DNA from: Gemmatimonadota bacterium
GTDB lineage: Bacteria; Gemmatimonadota; Gemmatimonadetes; Longimicrobiales; RSA9
Direction of reading: 5' to 3'
NCBI GenBank assembly: GCA_016207445.1
Contig: JACQPS010000187.1
Span: 1 to 22,051, forward strand
DNA length: 22,051 nucleotides
Shown here: piece after piece, positions 7,643 through 16,007 of the stretch
Layout: each line of letters begins with the position of its first letter
Numbering within the stretch: the first letter of the stretch is position 1
Notes under the pieces: generated by a model
What the model saw: only the letters and a program-made list of their open reading frames with translations
Told to the model about the DNA's origin: nothing
The model's database searches: none
Program-made: the position numbers and the translations under genes

Positions 7643-9055
7643 CTACGCGAGCATCATCGTGGGCTCTTCCAGGAAGTCCCGGAGGGTCTGCAGGAAACGT
7701 GCTCCCGTGGCGCCGTCCACGACCCGATGGTCGCAGCTCATGGTCATGCGCATGCGCGGCCGCACGACTACCTGACCGTCGGCGACCACCGGCTTCTCCT
7801 CCACCTGGCCGACCGCCAGGATCGCCGCCTCCGGCGGGTTGATGATGGCGGTGAACTCCTCGATGCCGAACATGCCCAGGTTCGAGATGGAGAAGGTCGC
7901 ACCCGTGTACTCGTCCGGCGCGAGCTTCTTCTCGCGCGCGCGGCCGGCCAGCTCGCGCACCTCGCGCGCGATCTGCGCCACGCCCTTGCGGTCGGCGTCG
8001 CGCACCACCGGCGTGATCAACCCGTCCTCGACCGCGACGGCGACGCCGATGTGCACGCGGCCGTGGCGGCGGATCACGTTCTCGCCCCAGGCGGAGTTCA
8101 CTTCCGGGTGCCGGCGCAGCGCTTCGGCCACGGCCTTGATCAGGAAATCGTTGATGGACGTCTTTTCACCGCGCCCGGCCAGCCGTTCGTTCACGCGCTC
8201 CCGCGCCTCCACGATCCGGCCGGCATCGACCTCGATCGTGAGATAGAAAGTGGGGACGGGGCCGATGGACGTGACCAGCCGTTTCGCGATCGTCTTGCGC
8301 ATCTGCGAGACCGGCACTTCTTCCAGCTCCGGCATGGCCGCGGTCGGCCGCAGCTCCGGCCGGTACGGCGGCGGAGCCGCTGCGACGAGTGCGGCCGCAG
8401 GCGCGGCCGGCGCCGCCGGTGCGGGGGCCGCGGCCAGCGCCGCCTCGATGTCCCGTTTCGTGATGCGACCGCCGGGGCCGGTGCCCTGCACGCGGCGCAG
8501 CTCGACGCCGGTCTCGGCCGCGAGGCGGCGCGCGAGGGGAGAGGCCTTCACCCGTCCATCGGGCTCCACGGCCCTGGCCGCCTCGACGCCGCCGCCGGCT
8601 GCGCGTCGGGGCTCGATCCCGGGCGGCACGGGGGTCGGGCCGCGCGCCGGCGCCTCGGCCGCGGCCTGCACACCCGTGGCCGCGCGGTCCTGCTCGGTCT
8701 TGTCCGCCGCGGCCACGCCCGCGGCGGCCGCGCCGACTTTCCTCTCCGCGGGGGGCGCGTGCGTCGGCTCCCCAGCCCCCGCCGGCGCCTCCTTCAGGAT
8801 GGCCGCGATGTCCTCGTCCGGGCCGGCGATCACTCCGATCACGGCGCCGACCGGCGCCGTCCCACCTTCCTTCAGCAGCTGCTTGCGCAGCAGGCCCGAT
8901 CCGCGGGCCACCAGCTCCATGGTCGCCTTGTCCGTCTCGACCTCGGCCAGGATGTCGCCTTCCTCGACCTGGTCGCCCTCGCCCTTCAGCCAGCGGACGA
9001 GCTGCCCCTCCTCCATGGTCGGGGACAGGGCTTCCATGTGGACCTTCGTGGCCAT
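7643..9055 (-). CDS. Dihydrolipoamide acetyltransferase, E2 of pyruvate dehydrogenase
   Basis: 470 residues. E2 carries acetyl groups on lipoate from E1 to CoA and forms the core of the complex. Domains: one lipoyl domain (1-about 80, lipoylated K43 in ETDKATME), an Ala/Pro/Gly-rich linker (about 90-168), a peripheral E1/E3-binding domain (about 170-207, KASPLARRLAAETG ... GTGPGGRITKRDIE), a second Ala/Pro linker, and the catalytic domain from about 245 to the end with H443 and D447 in the motif DHRVVDG. The start at 9055 is chosen because MATKVHMEALSPTMEEG is the typical lipoyl-domain beginning and AGGA stands about 7 bases upstream; the frame stays open to 9115 without meaning. It follows pdhB by 90 bases containing a repeat/hairpin. 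Confidence 0.96.
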   Translation of the reverse strand: MATKVHMEALSPTMEEGQLVRWLKGEGDQVEEGDILAEVETDKATMELVARGSGLLRKQLLKEGGTAPVGAVIGVIAGPDEDIAAILKEAPAGAGEPTHAPPAERKVGAAAAGVAAADKTEQDRAATGVQAAAEAPARGPTPVPPGIEPRRAAGGGVEAARAVEPDGRVKASPLARRLAAETGVELRRVQGTGPGGRITKRDIEAALAAAPAPAAPAAPAAALVAAAPPPYRPELRPTAAMPELEEVPVSQMRKTIAKRLVTSIGPVPTFYLTIEVDAGRIVEARERVNERLAGRGEKTSINDFLIKAVAEALRRHPEVNSAWGENVIRRHGRVHIGVAVAVEDGLITPVVRDADRKGVAQIAREVRELAGRAREKKLAPDEYTGATFSISNLGMFGIEEFTAIINPPEAAILAVGQVEEKPVVADGQVVVRPRMRMTMSCDHRVVDGATGARFLQTLRDFLEEPTMMLA

Positions 9056-9090
9056 GTCTGTCCTATCGAGTTCGGGCTCTGCTCCGCTTG

Positions 9091-9145
9091 GCGGGTCTCG
9101 GGCTGGGGTTCGCACTTCCGAGCCCGAGTCCGAGCCCGAGCCCGC
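9091..9145 (-). repeat. CGGGCT-type 6-base repeats forming a hairpin in the pdhB-E2 gap
   Basis: Directly after the pdhB TGA, the minus strand has about five units of a 6-base repeat (GGGCTC, one diverged), at + positions about 9118-9145. Its first 13 bases (9133-9145) pair with 9091-9104 (GCGGGTCTCGGGCT) except for a small bulge, so most of the gap can fold back on itself. This could set E1/E2 ratios by RNA processing or ribosome spacing. Confidence 0.6.
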
Positions 9146-10126
9146 TCACCGGTACAGCACCTTGTGACACGCCGCGATCACGCGCTCGACCGACGGCTTC
9201 GCCAGCTTCTCCAGGTTCTTGCTGTACGGCATCGGCACATCCGCCTGCGTGACCCGCACCACCGGCGCGTCCAGGTAGTCGAACGCTTCCTCCTGGATGA
9301 GCGTGCTGATCTGTGCGCCCACGCCCAGGTACGGCCACCCCTCTTCGACGCATACGACCCGGTTGGTCTTGTATACCGTCGCGAGCGCCGCTTCGATGTC
9401 GAGCGGGCGCAGCCAGCGCAGGTCCAGGACTTCCGCGTCGATCTCCTCCTGCTCCAGCTTCGCCGCCGCCTGCAGCGCGACGTGCACCATCTTGCCGTGC
9501 GTGATGATGCTCACGTCGCTGCCCGGCCGTTTCACCTCGGCCGTGCCGGGCGGAACCAGCAACTCCCGGTCCTCGGGCACCTCCCCCTTCAGCGCGTACA
9601 GCAGCTCCCCTTCCATGACGACGACGGGGTCATCATCGCGGATCGCCGCCTTGAGCAGCCCCTTCGCGTCCGCCGGTGTGGCCGGCGTGCACAGCTTGAG
9701 CCCGGGGAAGTGCAGGTACGGCGACTCGAGCGCCTGCGAGTGCTGAGCCGACAGTTGCAGCGCCGCTCCCGTCGGGCCGCGGAAGACGATCGGACACTTG
9801 AACTGCCCTCCGCTCATGTACCGCACTTTCGCCGCGCTGTTGAATACCTGGTCCAGCGCCAGCAGCGAGAAGTTGAACGTCATGAACTCGATCACCGGCC
9901 GCAGCCCCACCATGGCGGCGCCGACCCCGAGCCCGGCGAAGCCGAGCTCGGTGATGGGCGTGTCCACCACGCGCAGCTCGCCGAACCGGTCCAGCAGGCC
10001 CTTGGAGACCTTGTACGCGCCCTGGTACACCCCGACCTCCTCGCCCATGAGGAAGACATCGGGGTCGCGCTCCATCTCCTCGGCGAGCGCCTGGCCCAGG
10101 GCTTCCCGATACGTCATGACCGCCAT
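9146..10126 (-). CDS. pdhB: Pyruvate dehydrogenase E1 component, beta subunit
   Basis: 326 residues, typical for the beta subunit of heterotetrameric E1, which with E1 alpha decarboxylates pyruvate using thiamine diphosphate. It starts MAVMTYREALGQALAEEMER. Recognisable blocks include VFLMGEEVGVYQGAYKVSKG, VVDTPITELGFAGLGVGAAM, the LALDQVFNSAAK segment, AQHSQALE (His region near the active site), and the C-terminal transketolase-like domain (SDVSIITHGKMVHVAL ... DLRWLRPLD ... VVCVEEGWPYLGVGAQI). The start at 10126 has AGGAG 8 bases upstream. It follows pdhA after 67 bases that contain a heptamer repeat. Confidence 0.96.
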   Translation of the reverse strand: MAVMTYREALGQALAEEMERDPDVFLMGEEVGVYQGAYKVSKGLLDRFGELRVVDTPITELGFAGLGVGAAMVGLRPVIEFMTFNFSLLALDQVFNSAAKVRYMSGGQFKCPIVFRGPTGAALQLSAQHSQALESPYLHFPGLKLCTPATPADAKGLLKAAIRDDDPVVVMEGELLYALKGEVPEDRELLVPPGTAEVKRPGSDVSIITHGKMVHVALQAAAKLEQEEIDAEVLDLRWLRPLDIEAALATVYKTNRVVCVEEGWPYLGVGAQISTLIQEEAFDYLDAPVVRVTQADVPMPYSKNLEKLAKPSVERVIAACHKVLYR

Positions 10127-10161
10127 GCGGCAGCTCCTGCAACCGACCTGCGGCAGGGGTT

Positions 10162-10189
10162 ACTGTGAACTGTAAACTGTCAACTGTCG
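10162..10189. repeat. Four tandem 7-base repeats (ACTGTNN) in the pdhA-pdhB gap
   Basis: Units ACTGTGA, ACTGTAA, ACTGTCA and ACTGTCG start at 10162, 10169, 10176 and 10183, and a partial ACT follows at 10190. They begin 4 bases from the pdhA stop codon (TAG at 10196-10194 on the minus strand). The base composition is much lower in GC than the surroundings. Confidence 0.85.
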
Positions 10190-10193
10190 ACTC

Positions 10194-11294
10194 CTACTCC
10201 AACCGATCCTTGCGATCGAAATACAACCAGCCTCGCACATCCTCCTGCGCGTACACGTCGCGGTACAGCTCCTCGGGCCCCGGCTCCGGCGACTTCTCCG
10301 CGAACTCGGCCGCGTCCTCGACTGCGGCCCGCGCGCGCGCGTCCAGCTCGTTCAGCTCGTCCTCGTCGAGCAGGTCCTGCTCGCGCAACTGGTCGATGAA
10401 GATGCGGATCGGGTCCTTCTGCTTCGCCTCTTCCACTTCTTCTTTCGTGCGGTAGACGCCGTGAACCGGGTCGGACATCGAGTGACCCATGAAGCGGTAG
10501 CAGCGCGCCTCGATGAGGGTCGGTGTGCGCTGCTCGCGCGCGCGGTCCACGGCTTCCAGCACGGCCGCGCGCATGGCGAAGACATCCATGCCATCGGCGA
10601 CGGCGGAGGGCATGTCGTAGGCAGCCGCCTTCTGCGCGATGTCGTAGAGGGAGGACGCCCGCTCCCACGCCGTGCCCATGCCGAAGCGGTTGTTCTCCAC
10701 GAGGAAGATGACCGGCAGCTTCCACAGCGCCGCCATGTTGAGCGATTCGTGGAACGCGCCCTGGTTCACGGCGGCCTCCCCGAAGAAGCAGAGGCAGACG
10801 CGGTCCTCGTCGCGGTACTTGATGGCCCAGCCCACGCCGGTGCCCAGCGGGATCTGGCCGGCGACAATGCCCCAGCCGCCGAGGAAGTTTTTCTCGGCGC
10901 TGAAGAGGTGCATGGACCCGCCTTTGCCCTTGGAGCAGCCGTCGACCCGGCCGTAGAGCTCGGCCATGACCTCGCGCGGGGTCAGCCCCTTGATCAGCGC
11001 CTGTACGTGCTCGCGATACGCGGTGATCACGTAATCATCCGGACGCAGCACGCTCATGGCGCCGACCGCCACGGCTTCCTGGCCGATGTAGAGGTGACAG
11101 AAGCCGCCGATCTTGCCGAGCGCATACGACTCTGCGCTCTTCTCCTCGAAGCGGCGGCCCAGCAGCATCTGGGACAGGAGCTCGTGCAGCTTTTCCTTGT
11201 CGAGGCCGCCGAGACGCTGGCTGTCCCGGCGTGGCTCCTCGACCCGCGGCGCTCTGGAGGTCGCCTTCGCGTTCGCCGCCCTGCCGTCCGGCAT
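10194..11294 (-). CDS. pdhA: Pyruvate dehydrogenase E1 component, alpha subunit
   Basis: 366 residues. Binds thiamine diphosphate and decarboxylates pyruvate together with E1 beta. A variable head (1-30) precedes LHELLSQMLLGRRFEE, then IGGFCHLYIGQEAVAVGA, DDYVITAYREH, GKGGSMHL and the cofactor motif. The latter reads GEAAVNQ (172-178) and ends VENN (199-202), where GDG is classical, so Glu stands in place of the metal-binding Asp. The phosphorylation-loop region MGHSMSDP is present. The start at 11294 is preferred: it lies 4 bases after the lipA stop, implying translational coupling. A longer open frame upstream is only lipA read out of frame. Followed by the heptamer repeat and pdhB. Confidence 0.95.
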   Translation of the reverse strand: MPDGRAANAKATSRAPRVEEPRRDSQRLGGLDKEKLHELLSQMLLGRRFEEKSAESYALGKIGGFCHLYIGQEAVAVGAMSVLRPDDYVITAYREHVQALIKGLTPREVMAELYGRVDGCSKGKGGSMHLFSAEKNFLGGWGIVAGQIPLGTGVGWAIKYRDEDRVCLCFFGEAAVNQGAFHESLNMAALWKLPVIFLVENNRFGMGTAWERASSLYDIAQKAAAYDMPSAVADGMDVFAMRAAVLEAVDRAREQRTPTLIEARCYRFMGHSMSDPVHGVYRTKEEVEEAKQKDPIRIFIDQLREQDLLDEDELNELDARARAAVEDAAEFAEKSPEPGPEELYRDVYAQEDVRGWLYFDRKDRLE

Positions 11295-11298
11295 CGCT

Positions 11299-12402
11299 CT
11301 AACCGTTCGCCGCGCGTCGGCGGGGTTGGATCTGCACCAGCTGGACGCGCTCGCCCGCGGAAGCCGCGGGGACGACGTCGTCCTCCGAAGGTTCGTCGAC
11401 GATCTGACGGATCTCGCCCACGCCGCCCGCATGCACCGTGCGCGCCTGCTTTGCCGCGTGGTAGCTGGAGCGTACCAGCGGCCCGGACTCGACGTGCCGG
11501 AAGCCGAGCTCCGCCTCGCCCACGCGCTTCCACTCGGCGAACTCGTCGGGGGAGACCCAGCGTGCGACCGGCGCATGCTGCGCGGAAGGACGCAGATACT
11601 GGCCGAGCGTGAGGATGTCCACGGACGCGCGGCGCAGGTCCTCCAGCGCCTGCCGGATCTCGGGCGCGGTCTCGCCCAGGCCGAGAATCAGGCCCGACTT
11701 GGAGGGCATGGCCGGTTCCAGCCGCTTCGCCGCGCCCAGCAGCGAGATGCTGCGCCAGTACCGGCCACCCGGACGGGCCCAGGGGTGCAGCCGCTCGACC
11801 GTCTCCAGGTTGTGGTTCAGGATGTCAGGCCTCGCATCCACCACCACACGCAATGCAGGCTCGCTCCCCTTGAAGTCGGGAATCAACACCTCGACCGTGC
11901 AGCCGGGATGGTGCCGGCGACACTGGCGGATCGTTTCCGCGAAGATGGCGGCGCCGCCGTCGCCCAGCTCATCCCGGTTCACGCTGGTGACCACGACGTG
12001 CTCGAGCTCGAGCGCCGCGACCGCCTCGCCCACGCGCCGCGGCTCGTCCCAGTCCAGCTCGGTCGGCAGGCCGTGCGCGATCGCGCAGTACTTGCACGCG
12101 CGCGTGCACACATCGCCCAGGATCAGAAACGTGGCGGTGCCCGCTTCCCAGCACTCGCCGATGTTCGGGCAGCCCGCCTCCTCGCACACCGAGTGCAGCC
12201 GCTGGCCGCGCATCAGCCGCTTCAGCCGCAGGTAGTTCGTGCCGCCGGGCGACCGCACCTTCAGCCACGGCGGCTTGCGCACGTCCAGGCCGAGCGGCGA
12301 CTGCCCCTCCAGCACGGGCAGCCGCGCCGTGCCCTTCGACTTGACCACGCCCCCCTTGCCGTTCGGCGCGTAGCCGCGGACAGTCATCTGTTTCGCGCGC
12401 AT
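11299..12402 (-). CDS. lipA: Lipoyl synthase (radical SAM)
   Basis: 367 residues. Inserts two sulfur atoms into octanoyl groups on carrier proteins such as E2, using SAM. Both [4Fe-4S] sites are visible: auxiliary cluster C73, C78, C84 (CEEAGCPNIGEC) with its C-terminal serine ligand in VRSSYHA, and radical SAM cluster C99, C103, C106 (CTRACKYC). Further family blocks are VVVTSVNRDELGDGG, NHNLETVERL and KSGLILGLGE. After RSSYHA there is an unusual tail of about 45 residues (EIRQIVDEPSEDD ... PRRRAANG). The start at 12402 has GGGGAG 5 bases upstream; the ATG at 12387 lacks one. It heads the pyruvate dehydrogenase genes and supplies their cofactor. No octanoyltransferase (lipB) is in the window. 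Confidence 0.97.
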   Translation of the reverse strand: MRAKQMTVRGYAPNGKGGVVKSKGTARLPVLEGQSPLGLDVRKPPWLKVRSPGGTNYLRLKRLMRGQRLHSVCEEAGCPNIGECWEAGTATFLILGDVCTRACKYCAIAHGLPTELDWDEPRRVGEAVAALELEHVVVTSVNRDELGDGGAAIFAETIRQCRRHHPGCTVEVLIPDFKGSEPALRVVVDARPDILNHNLETVERLHPWARPGGRYWRSISLLGAAKRLEPAMPSKSGLILGLGETAPEIRQALEDLRRASVDILTLGQYLRPSAQHAPVARWVSPDEFAEWKRVGEAELGFRHVESGPLVRSSYHAAKQARTVHAGGVGEIRQIVDEPSEDDVVPAASAGERVQLVQIQPRRRAANG

Positions 12403-12478
12403 GCGCTCCCCTGCACAGGCCCCCCTGGGCGCGGCCGGCAACTCCTGTTCCGGCAATCGCCTGTTCTTGGAATCATTT

Positions 12479-12507
12479 AAGCTAAGCGGGAGTTTCAGGC
12501 GCGGCAA
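12479..12507 (-). promoter_or_regulatory. Candidate promoter of the lipA-pdh block
   Basis: On the minus strand TTGCCG (12507-12502), 17 bases, TAGCTT (12484-12479). Each hexamer matches the vegetative consensus at 4 of 6 positions. The start would lie about 70 bases before the lipA ATG. The -10 hexamer is identical to that proposed for the gene at 20823. Confidence 0.35.
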
Positions 12508-12572
12508 CGACCGGTGCGGCCGCGCGGTGAGAGGCGGCGGGGATGGCCGGGCCGCGTTCTGGAAGGCCGGTC

Positions 12573-13481
12573 TCAACTCGAGGCGCCGAGCAGCGCCCGC
12601 AGTGCCGGCTCGAGGTCCGGGTAGCGAAAACGGTACCCGGACTCGGCGAGTCGGCGCGGCGCCACCCGCACACCGTTCAGGAACAGCTCGTCCGCCATTT
12701 CGCCCAGCACCGGGCGCAGCAACCATTCGGGCAGCGAGACGAACGCCGGCCGCCTGAGCACGTGCGCGAGGGTGCGCACGAACTCGGCCTGCGTCACCGC
12801 CCGGGGCGCCACGAAATTGATGGGGCCGGTGAGAGTCGCGTGCTCCAGCACGTGCCAGACGGCGGGAGCGATCTCGGCCAGCGCGATCCAGCTCCACGCC
12901 TGCTCGCCGGTGCCGAGCCGCGCACCCAGCCCGAGCCGGAACAGCGGCAGCATCGGCGCGAGCACGCCACCCTTCCGGCTCAGCACCAGACCGAAGCGCA
13001 TGCACACGACGCGGATGCCCGCGCTGGCCGCCGCCTCGGTCGCTCGCTCCCACTCCACCGCCAGCTCGGCGAGGAACCCGGTGCCCGGGGGGCTGTCTTC
13101 ATCCACGACCACACCGGCGGGCCGGTTGCCGTAGTATCCGGCCGCGGAGGCGGAGAGCAGCGCCCGCGGCGGCCGGCGCAGACGAGCCAGTGTCTCGGAG
13201 AGCAAACGTGTGCCGACGATCCGGCTTTCCCGTAGCGCCGCTTTTTTCCGCCGCGTCCACAACCCCGCGATATTTTCGCCGGCCAGGTGAATGACGACGT
13301 CGTGTCCCTCCAGACCCGCGGCTTCCAGCATGCCTCGCGGCGGGTCCCATACCACCACCTGACCTCGCACGCCCCGGGACTGCGGCCGCACGATGCGCGT
13401 CACCTGGTGCCCGCGCCCTTCCAGCGCGAAGCGCAGGCTGGAGCCGATCAGGCCGCTGGATCCGGTAACGGCGATGCGCAT
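12573..13481 (-). CDS. TIGR01777-family NAD-dependent epimerase-like SDR (YfcH type)
   Basis: 302 residues, the normal size for the family. An atypical short-chain dehydrogenase with a Rossmann fold; the physiological substrate of bacterial members is unknown. Nucleotide-binding G7, G10 and G13 sit in MRIAVTGSSGLIGSSL; next comes VIHLAGENIAG, then SASAAGYYG (110-118) with the Ser/Tyr region, and the C-terminal part ending RRLAESGYRFRYPDLEPAL, typical of the DUF1731 tail. The start at 13481 is where the Rossmann motif begins; no clear ribosome site precedes it. Upstream of lipA in the same direction with a 170-base gap holding a candidate promoter, so cotranscription with lipA is uncertain. 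Divergent from the TPR gene at 13695. Confidence 0.88.
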   Translation of the reverse strand: MRIAVTGSSGLIGSSLRFALEGRGHQVTRIVRPQSRGVRGQVVVWDPPRGMLEAAGLEGHDVVIHLAGENIAGLWTRRKKAALRESRIVGTRLLSETLARLRRPPRALLSASAAGYYGNRPAGVVVDEDSPPGTGFLAELAVEWERATEAAASAGIRVVCMRFGLVLSRKGGVLAPMLPLFRLGLGARLGTGEQAWSWIALAEIAPAVWHVLEHATLTGPINFVAPRAVTQAEFVRTLAHVLRRPAFVSLPEWLLRPVLGEMADELFLNGVRVAPRRLAESGYRFRYPDLEPALRALLGASS

Positions 13482-13694
13482 GAGAGCAGACGGCCGCTGT
13501 CGAATAACCAAGTCGCTCGAAACTGAGGATAACAGCCGGGCCGGCTCGCGCGCGAGCAAGCCGGTCGGGACCGGCCAGCCGGCGCACTTCCCCGCCGCCG
13601 CGCGGCAGCTCATATTGCAGACCGGCCACGCCCCCGGCCCTGGCCCGGGGTCCTGCCGGCCGAACCTCTCTTTTCGCGATCGCCGGAGGCGAGC

Positions 13695-16007
13695 ATGACG
13701 GCGCGTTCTTTGGTCCGGGAGCTGATGGGCCGGCGAGTCCCGCATATTCTCGCCATCTACCTGGGTGCATCCTGGGCCATGGTGCAGTTCGTGGCGTTCC
13801 TGGAAGGCCGCTACCTGCTCTCGCCCCACCTCACGGACCTGGCGCTGTTCGGGCTCGCGCTGCTCGTGCCCAGCGTCGTGCTCTACAGCTACAACCACGG
13901 CCGGGCCGGGCCCGACCACTGGGTCCGCAGCGAGGTCATCGGCATTCCGGCCAACCTGGCGATCGCGGTGGGCGTGCTCTTCTTCAGCTTTTCCGGCAAG
14001 GACCTGGGCGCGGTCACGCGCACCATCCAGCTGAAAGACGAGCAGGGGCAGAGCATCCAGCGCGTGGTGCCCAAGTCCGCGTACCGCAAGCGGCTCGCGC
14101 TCTTCAACTTCGACGCCGAGGCCGCGGACACTTCCGTGCACTGGCTCCGCTACGCGCTGCCACTGGCCCTCGGGGCCGATCTCGGACAGGACCTCTTTCT
14201 GAACGTGCAGACCAGCTACCCCTCCTTCCGCGACAAGCTGCGGCGCGCGGGGTACCCGGAGGAGGTCGGCGTCCCCCTCACGCTCAAGCGCGAGATCTCC
14301 GAGCAGGCGCACCTCCCCTACTTCGTCTCCGGCTCGGTCGCGCGCGCCGACGGGCAGCTGCGGGTCCGGCTCGCGCTCCACGATACCGAGACCGGCAAGC
14401 TGCTCAACGAGCGGACCTTCAACGGGGCCGACTTCCTCTCGCTCGTCGACAAGATGTCGGTCGACCTGCGCCGGGACCTGAGCGTGCCGGAAGGGCACGT
14501 CGAAAAATCGCAGGACCTACCGGTCGCCGAGATCTTGACGCAATCCCTGCCGGCGTTTCGGCTCTTCGCGGATGCCAGCGTCGCCTTCGGCGTGCGCGAC
14601 GAGTGGCCGGCCGCCGCGCGCCTGCTCGAGCAGGCGGTCGCGGCCGACCCGAAGTTCGCCTTGGCGCTCTATACGCTCGGGGGCGTCTACCTGGTTGCCA
14701 ACCAGGCGCAGAAGGCGCTGCCCGCGCTCCAGGCGGCCATGGACCACATCTACCGGCTGCCGGAGCGGTGGCAGTTCGATCTCAAGCGCGATTACTACTT
14801 CGTCCGACAGCAGGGCGAGAAGGCGTATGCGGTGGCGAAGATGAAGACGGAGCTGTTTCCGGACGACGTGCAGGCGTACGCCACCCTGGCCATGATGCAG
14901 GTGTTCCGGGACGAAAAGGACGCCGCCATTGCATCGCTCCAGCGTCTGCTCGAGCTCGACCCCACCCAGTACGAGTGGATCCCTCGCATCGGCAGTCTCT
15001 ACGAGCGCAAGGGCGATTTCGTGCAGGCCCTCGAGTGGTTCGAGCGCTATGCCAGGCAATTTCCGGAGAATCCCGAGGCGTTCACACCGCTCGGCCGGCT
15101 GTACCGCCTGCAGGGCGAGCACGCCCGCGCGAAGGAGTACTACGAGAAGGCGCTACTGCTCGACCCCGGCAAGGTCGACATCCTGCTCTCCCTCGCCCGG
15201 ATCGAGCAGGATCTGGACAACTTCGACGCGGCGCTCCGGCAGTACGAGGAGGCGCTCACCATCGCGAAGACGGCGGAGGACCGGCACGCGGCTCACGCCG
15301 CCGTGAGCGCGTACTACGAGCTGCGCGGACAGATGCGCCGGGCCATCGAGCACTGGGAGCTCTCCTTGAGCGAGGCGCAGAAATCACAGCCCCCGTTCGT
15401 GGTGGTCTCGCAGCGCCTCGGCGAGCTGGGTAAGTACGTCAAGGCCGGTCGTACCCAGGAGGCGCTCGCGATCCTCGAGTCCGCACGCCGCGAGCTCGCG
15501 CCGCCCATGGATGCGTTCGTGCCGTACGGCGAGCTCGACCTCTACCTCGAGCTGGAGCAGCCGGACAAGATCGAGCAGACGCTGCCCGCGACCGAGCGCC
15601 TCATCACCGGCTTCGGCTTCAAGTTCGTCGAGCCGTTCCTGGTCTACGCGCGTGGGCGGGTGCGCGAGCTGCGCGGCGAGTACGCGGAGGCGATCCGCCA
15701 CTACGAGCAGGAGCTGAAGCTGAACCCGACGGATGCCACGATCCACGCGCAGCTCGCGCGCTGCTACCGGGAGCTCGGGCAGGTGAAAAAAGCGGAGGAG
15801 CTGTTCGCGAAGACGCTGAAGGTCCTGCCGGCGCACCCGCGCACGCACTACGAGCTCGCGCTCTTGTACGCGAAGACCGGCGACCGCGCCCGCGCGCTCC
15901 AGCACCTGAACCGGGCGCTCGAGGTGTGGAAGGATGCGGACCCGAGCTTCAAATGGGCGCAGGAGGCGAGGAAGAAGCTCGTGGAGCTCCAGGCGGCGGC
16001 CGCTTAG
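13695..16007 (+). CDS. Membrane-anchored TPR-repeat protein with TolB/FlgO-like middle region
   Basis: 770 residues. Three hydrophobic segments at about 16-36, 46-66 and 80-99 are followed by a region (about 130-265, RLALFNFDAEAADTSVHWLR ... YFVSGSVARADGQLRVRLAL) resembling the TolB-N/FlgO-like domain that often sits between a membrane region and TPRs. Residues about 280-765 are tetratricopeptide repeats, for example SIGSLYERKGDFVQALEWFE-like and PEAFTPLGRLYRLQGEHARA units. Many relatives carry a kinase, cyclase or DNA-binding head; here none is present, so it is probably a scaffold. The ATG at 13695 has GGAGG 5 bases upstream. A weak promoter may be TTCCCC (13588-13593), 17 bases, CATATT (13611-13616). 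Converges with the multicopper oxidase; their stop codons overlap (TTAG, 16004-16007). Confidence 0.85.
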   Translation: MTARSLVRELMGRRVPHILAIYLGASWAMVQFVAFLEGRYLLSPHLTDLALFGLALLVPSVVLYSYNHGRAGPDHWVRSEVIGIPANLAIAVGVLFFSFSGKDLGAVTRTIQLKDEQGQSIQRVVPKSAYRKRLALFNFDAEAADTSVHWLRYALPLALGADLGQDLFLNVQTSYPSFRDKLRRAGYPEEVGVPLTLKREISEQAHLPYFVSGSVARADGQLRVRLALHDTETGKLLNERTFNGADFLSLVDKMSVDLRRDLSVPEGHVEKSQDLPVAEILTQSLPAFRLFADASVAFGVRDEWPAAARLLEQAVAADPKFALALYTLGGVYLVANQAQKALPALQAAMDHIYRLPERWQFDLKRDYYFVRQQGEKAYAVAKMKTELFPDDVQAYATLAMMQVFRDEKDAAIASLQRLLELDPTQYEWIPRIGSLYERKGDFVQALEWFERYARQFPENPEAFTPLGRLYRLQGEHARAKEYYEKALLLDPGKVDILLSLARIEQDLDNFDAALRQYEEALTIAKTAEDRHAAHAAVSAYYELRGQMRRAIEHWELSLSEAQKSQPPFVVVSQRLGELGKYVKAGRTQEALAILESARRELAPPMDAFVPYGELDLYLELEQPDKIEQTLPATERLITGFGFKFVEPFLVYARGRVRELRGEYAEAIRHYEQELKLNPTDATIHAQLARCYRELGQVKKAEELFAKTLKVLPAHPRTHYELALLYAKTGDRARALQHLNRALEVWKDADPSFKWAQEARKKLVELQAAAA

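Noticed and set aside
5977..7842. A 621-codon + strand frame antisense to lpdA
   Set aside because: lpdA on the minus strand has every family motif; the antisense product has none.
7562..10168. An 868-codon open frame on the + strand, antisense to E2 and pdhB
   Set aside because: Its translation is Arg/His/Leu/Val-rich low-complexity text with no motif, and the opposite strand holds unmistakable pyruvate dehydrogenase genes. Long antisense frames are expected at this GC content.
12403..13053. A 217-residue N-terminal extension of LipA
   Set aside because: It is the SDR gene read out of frame. The ATG at 12402 has a ribosome site and the usual LipA start.
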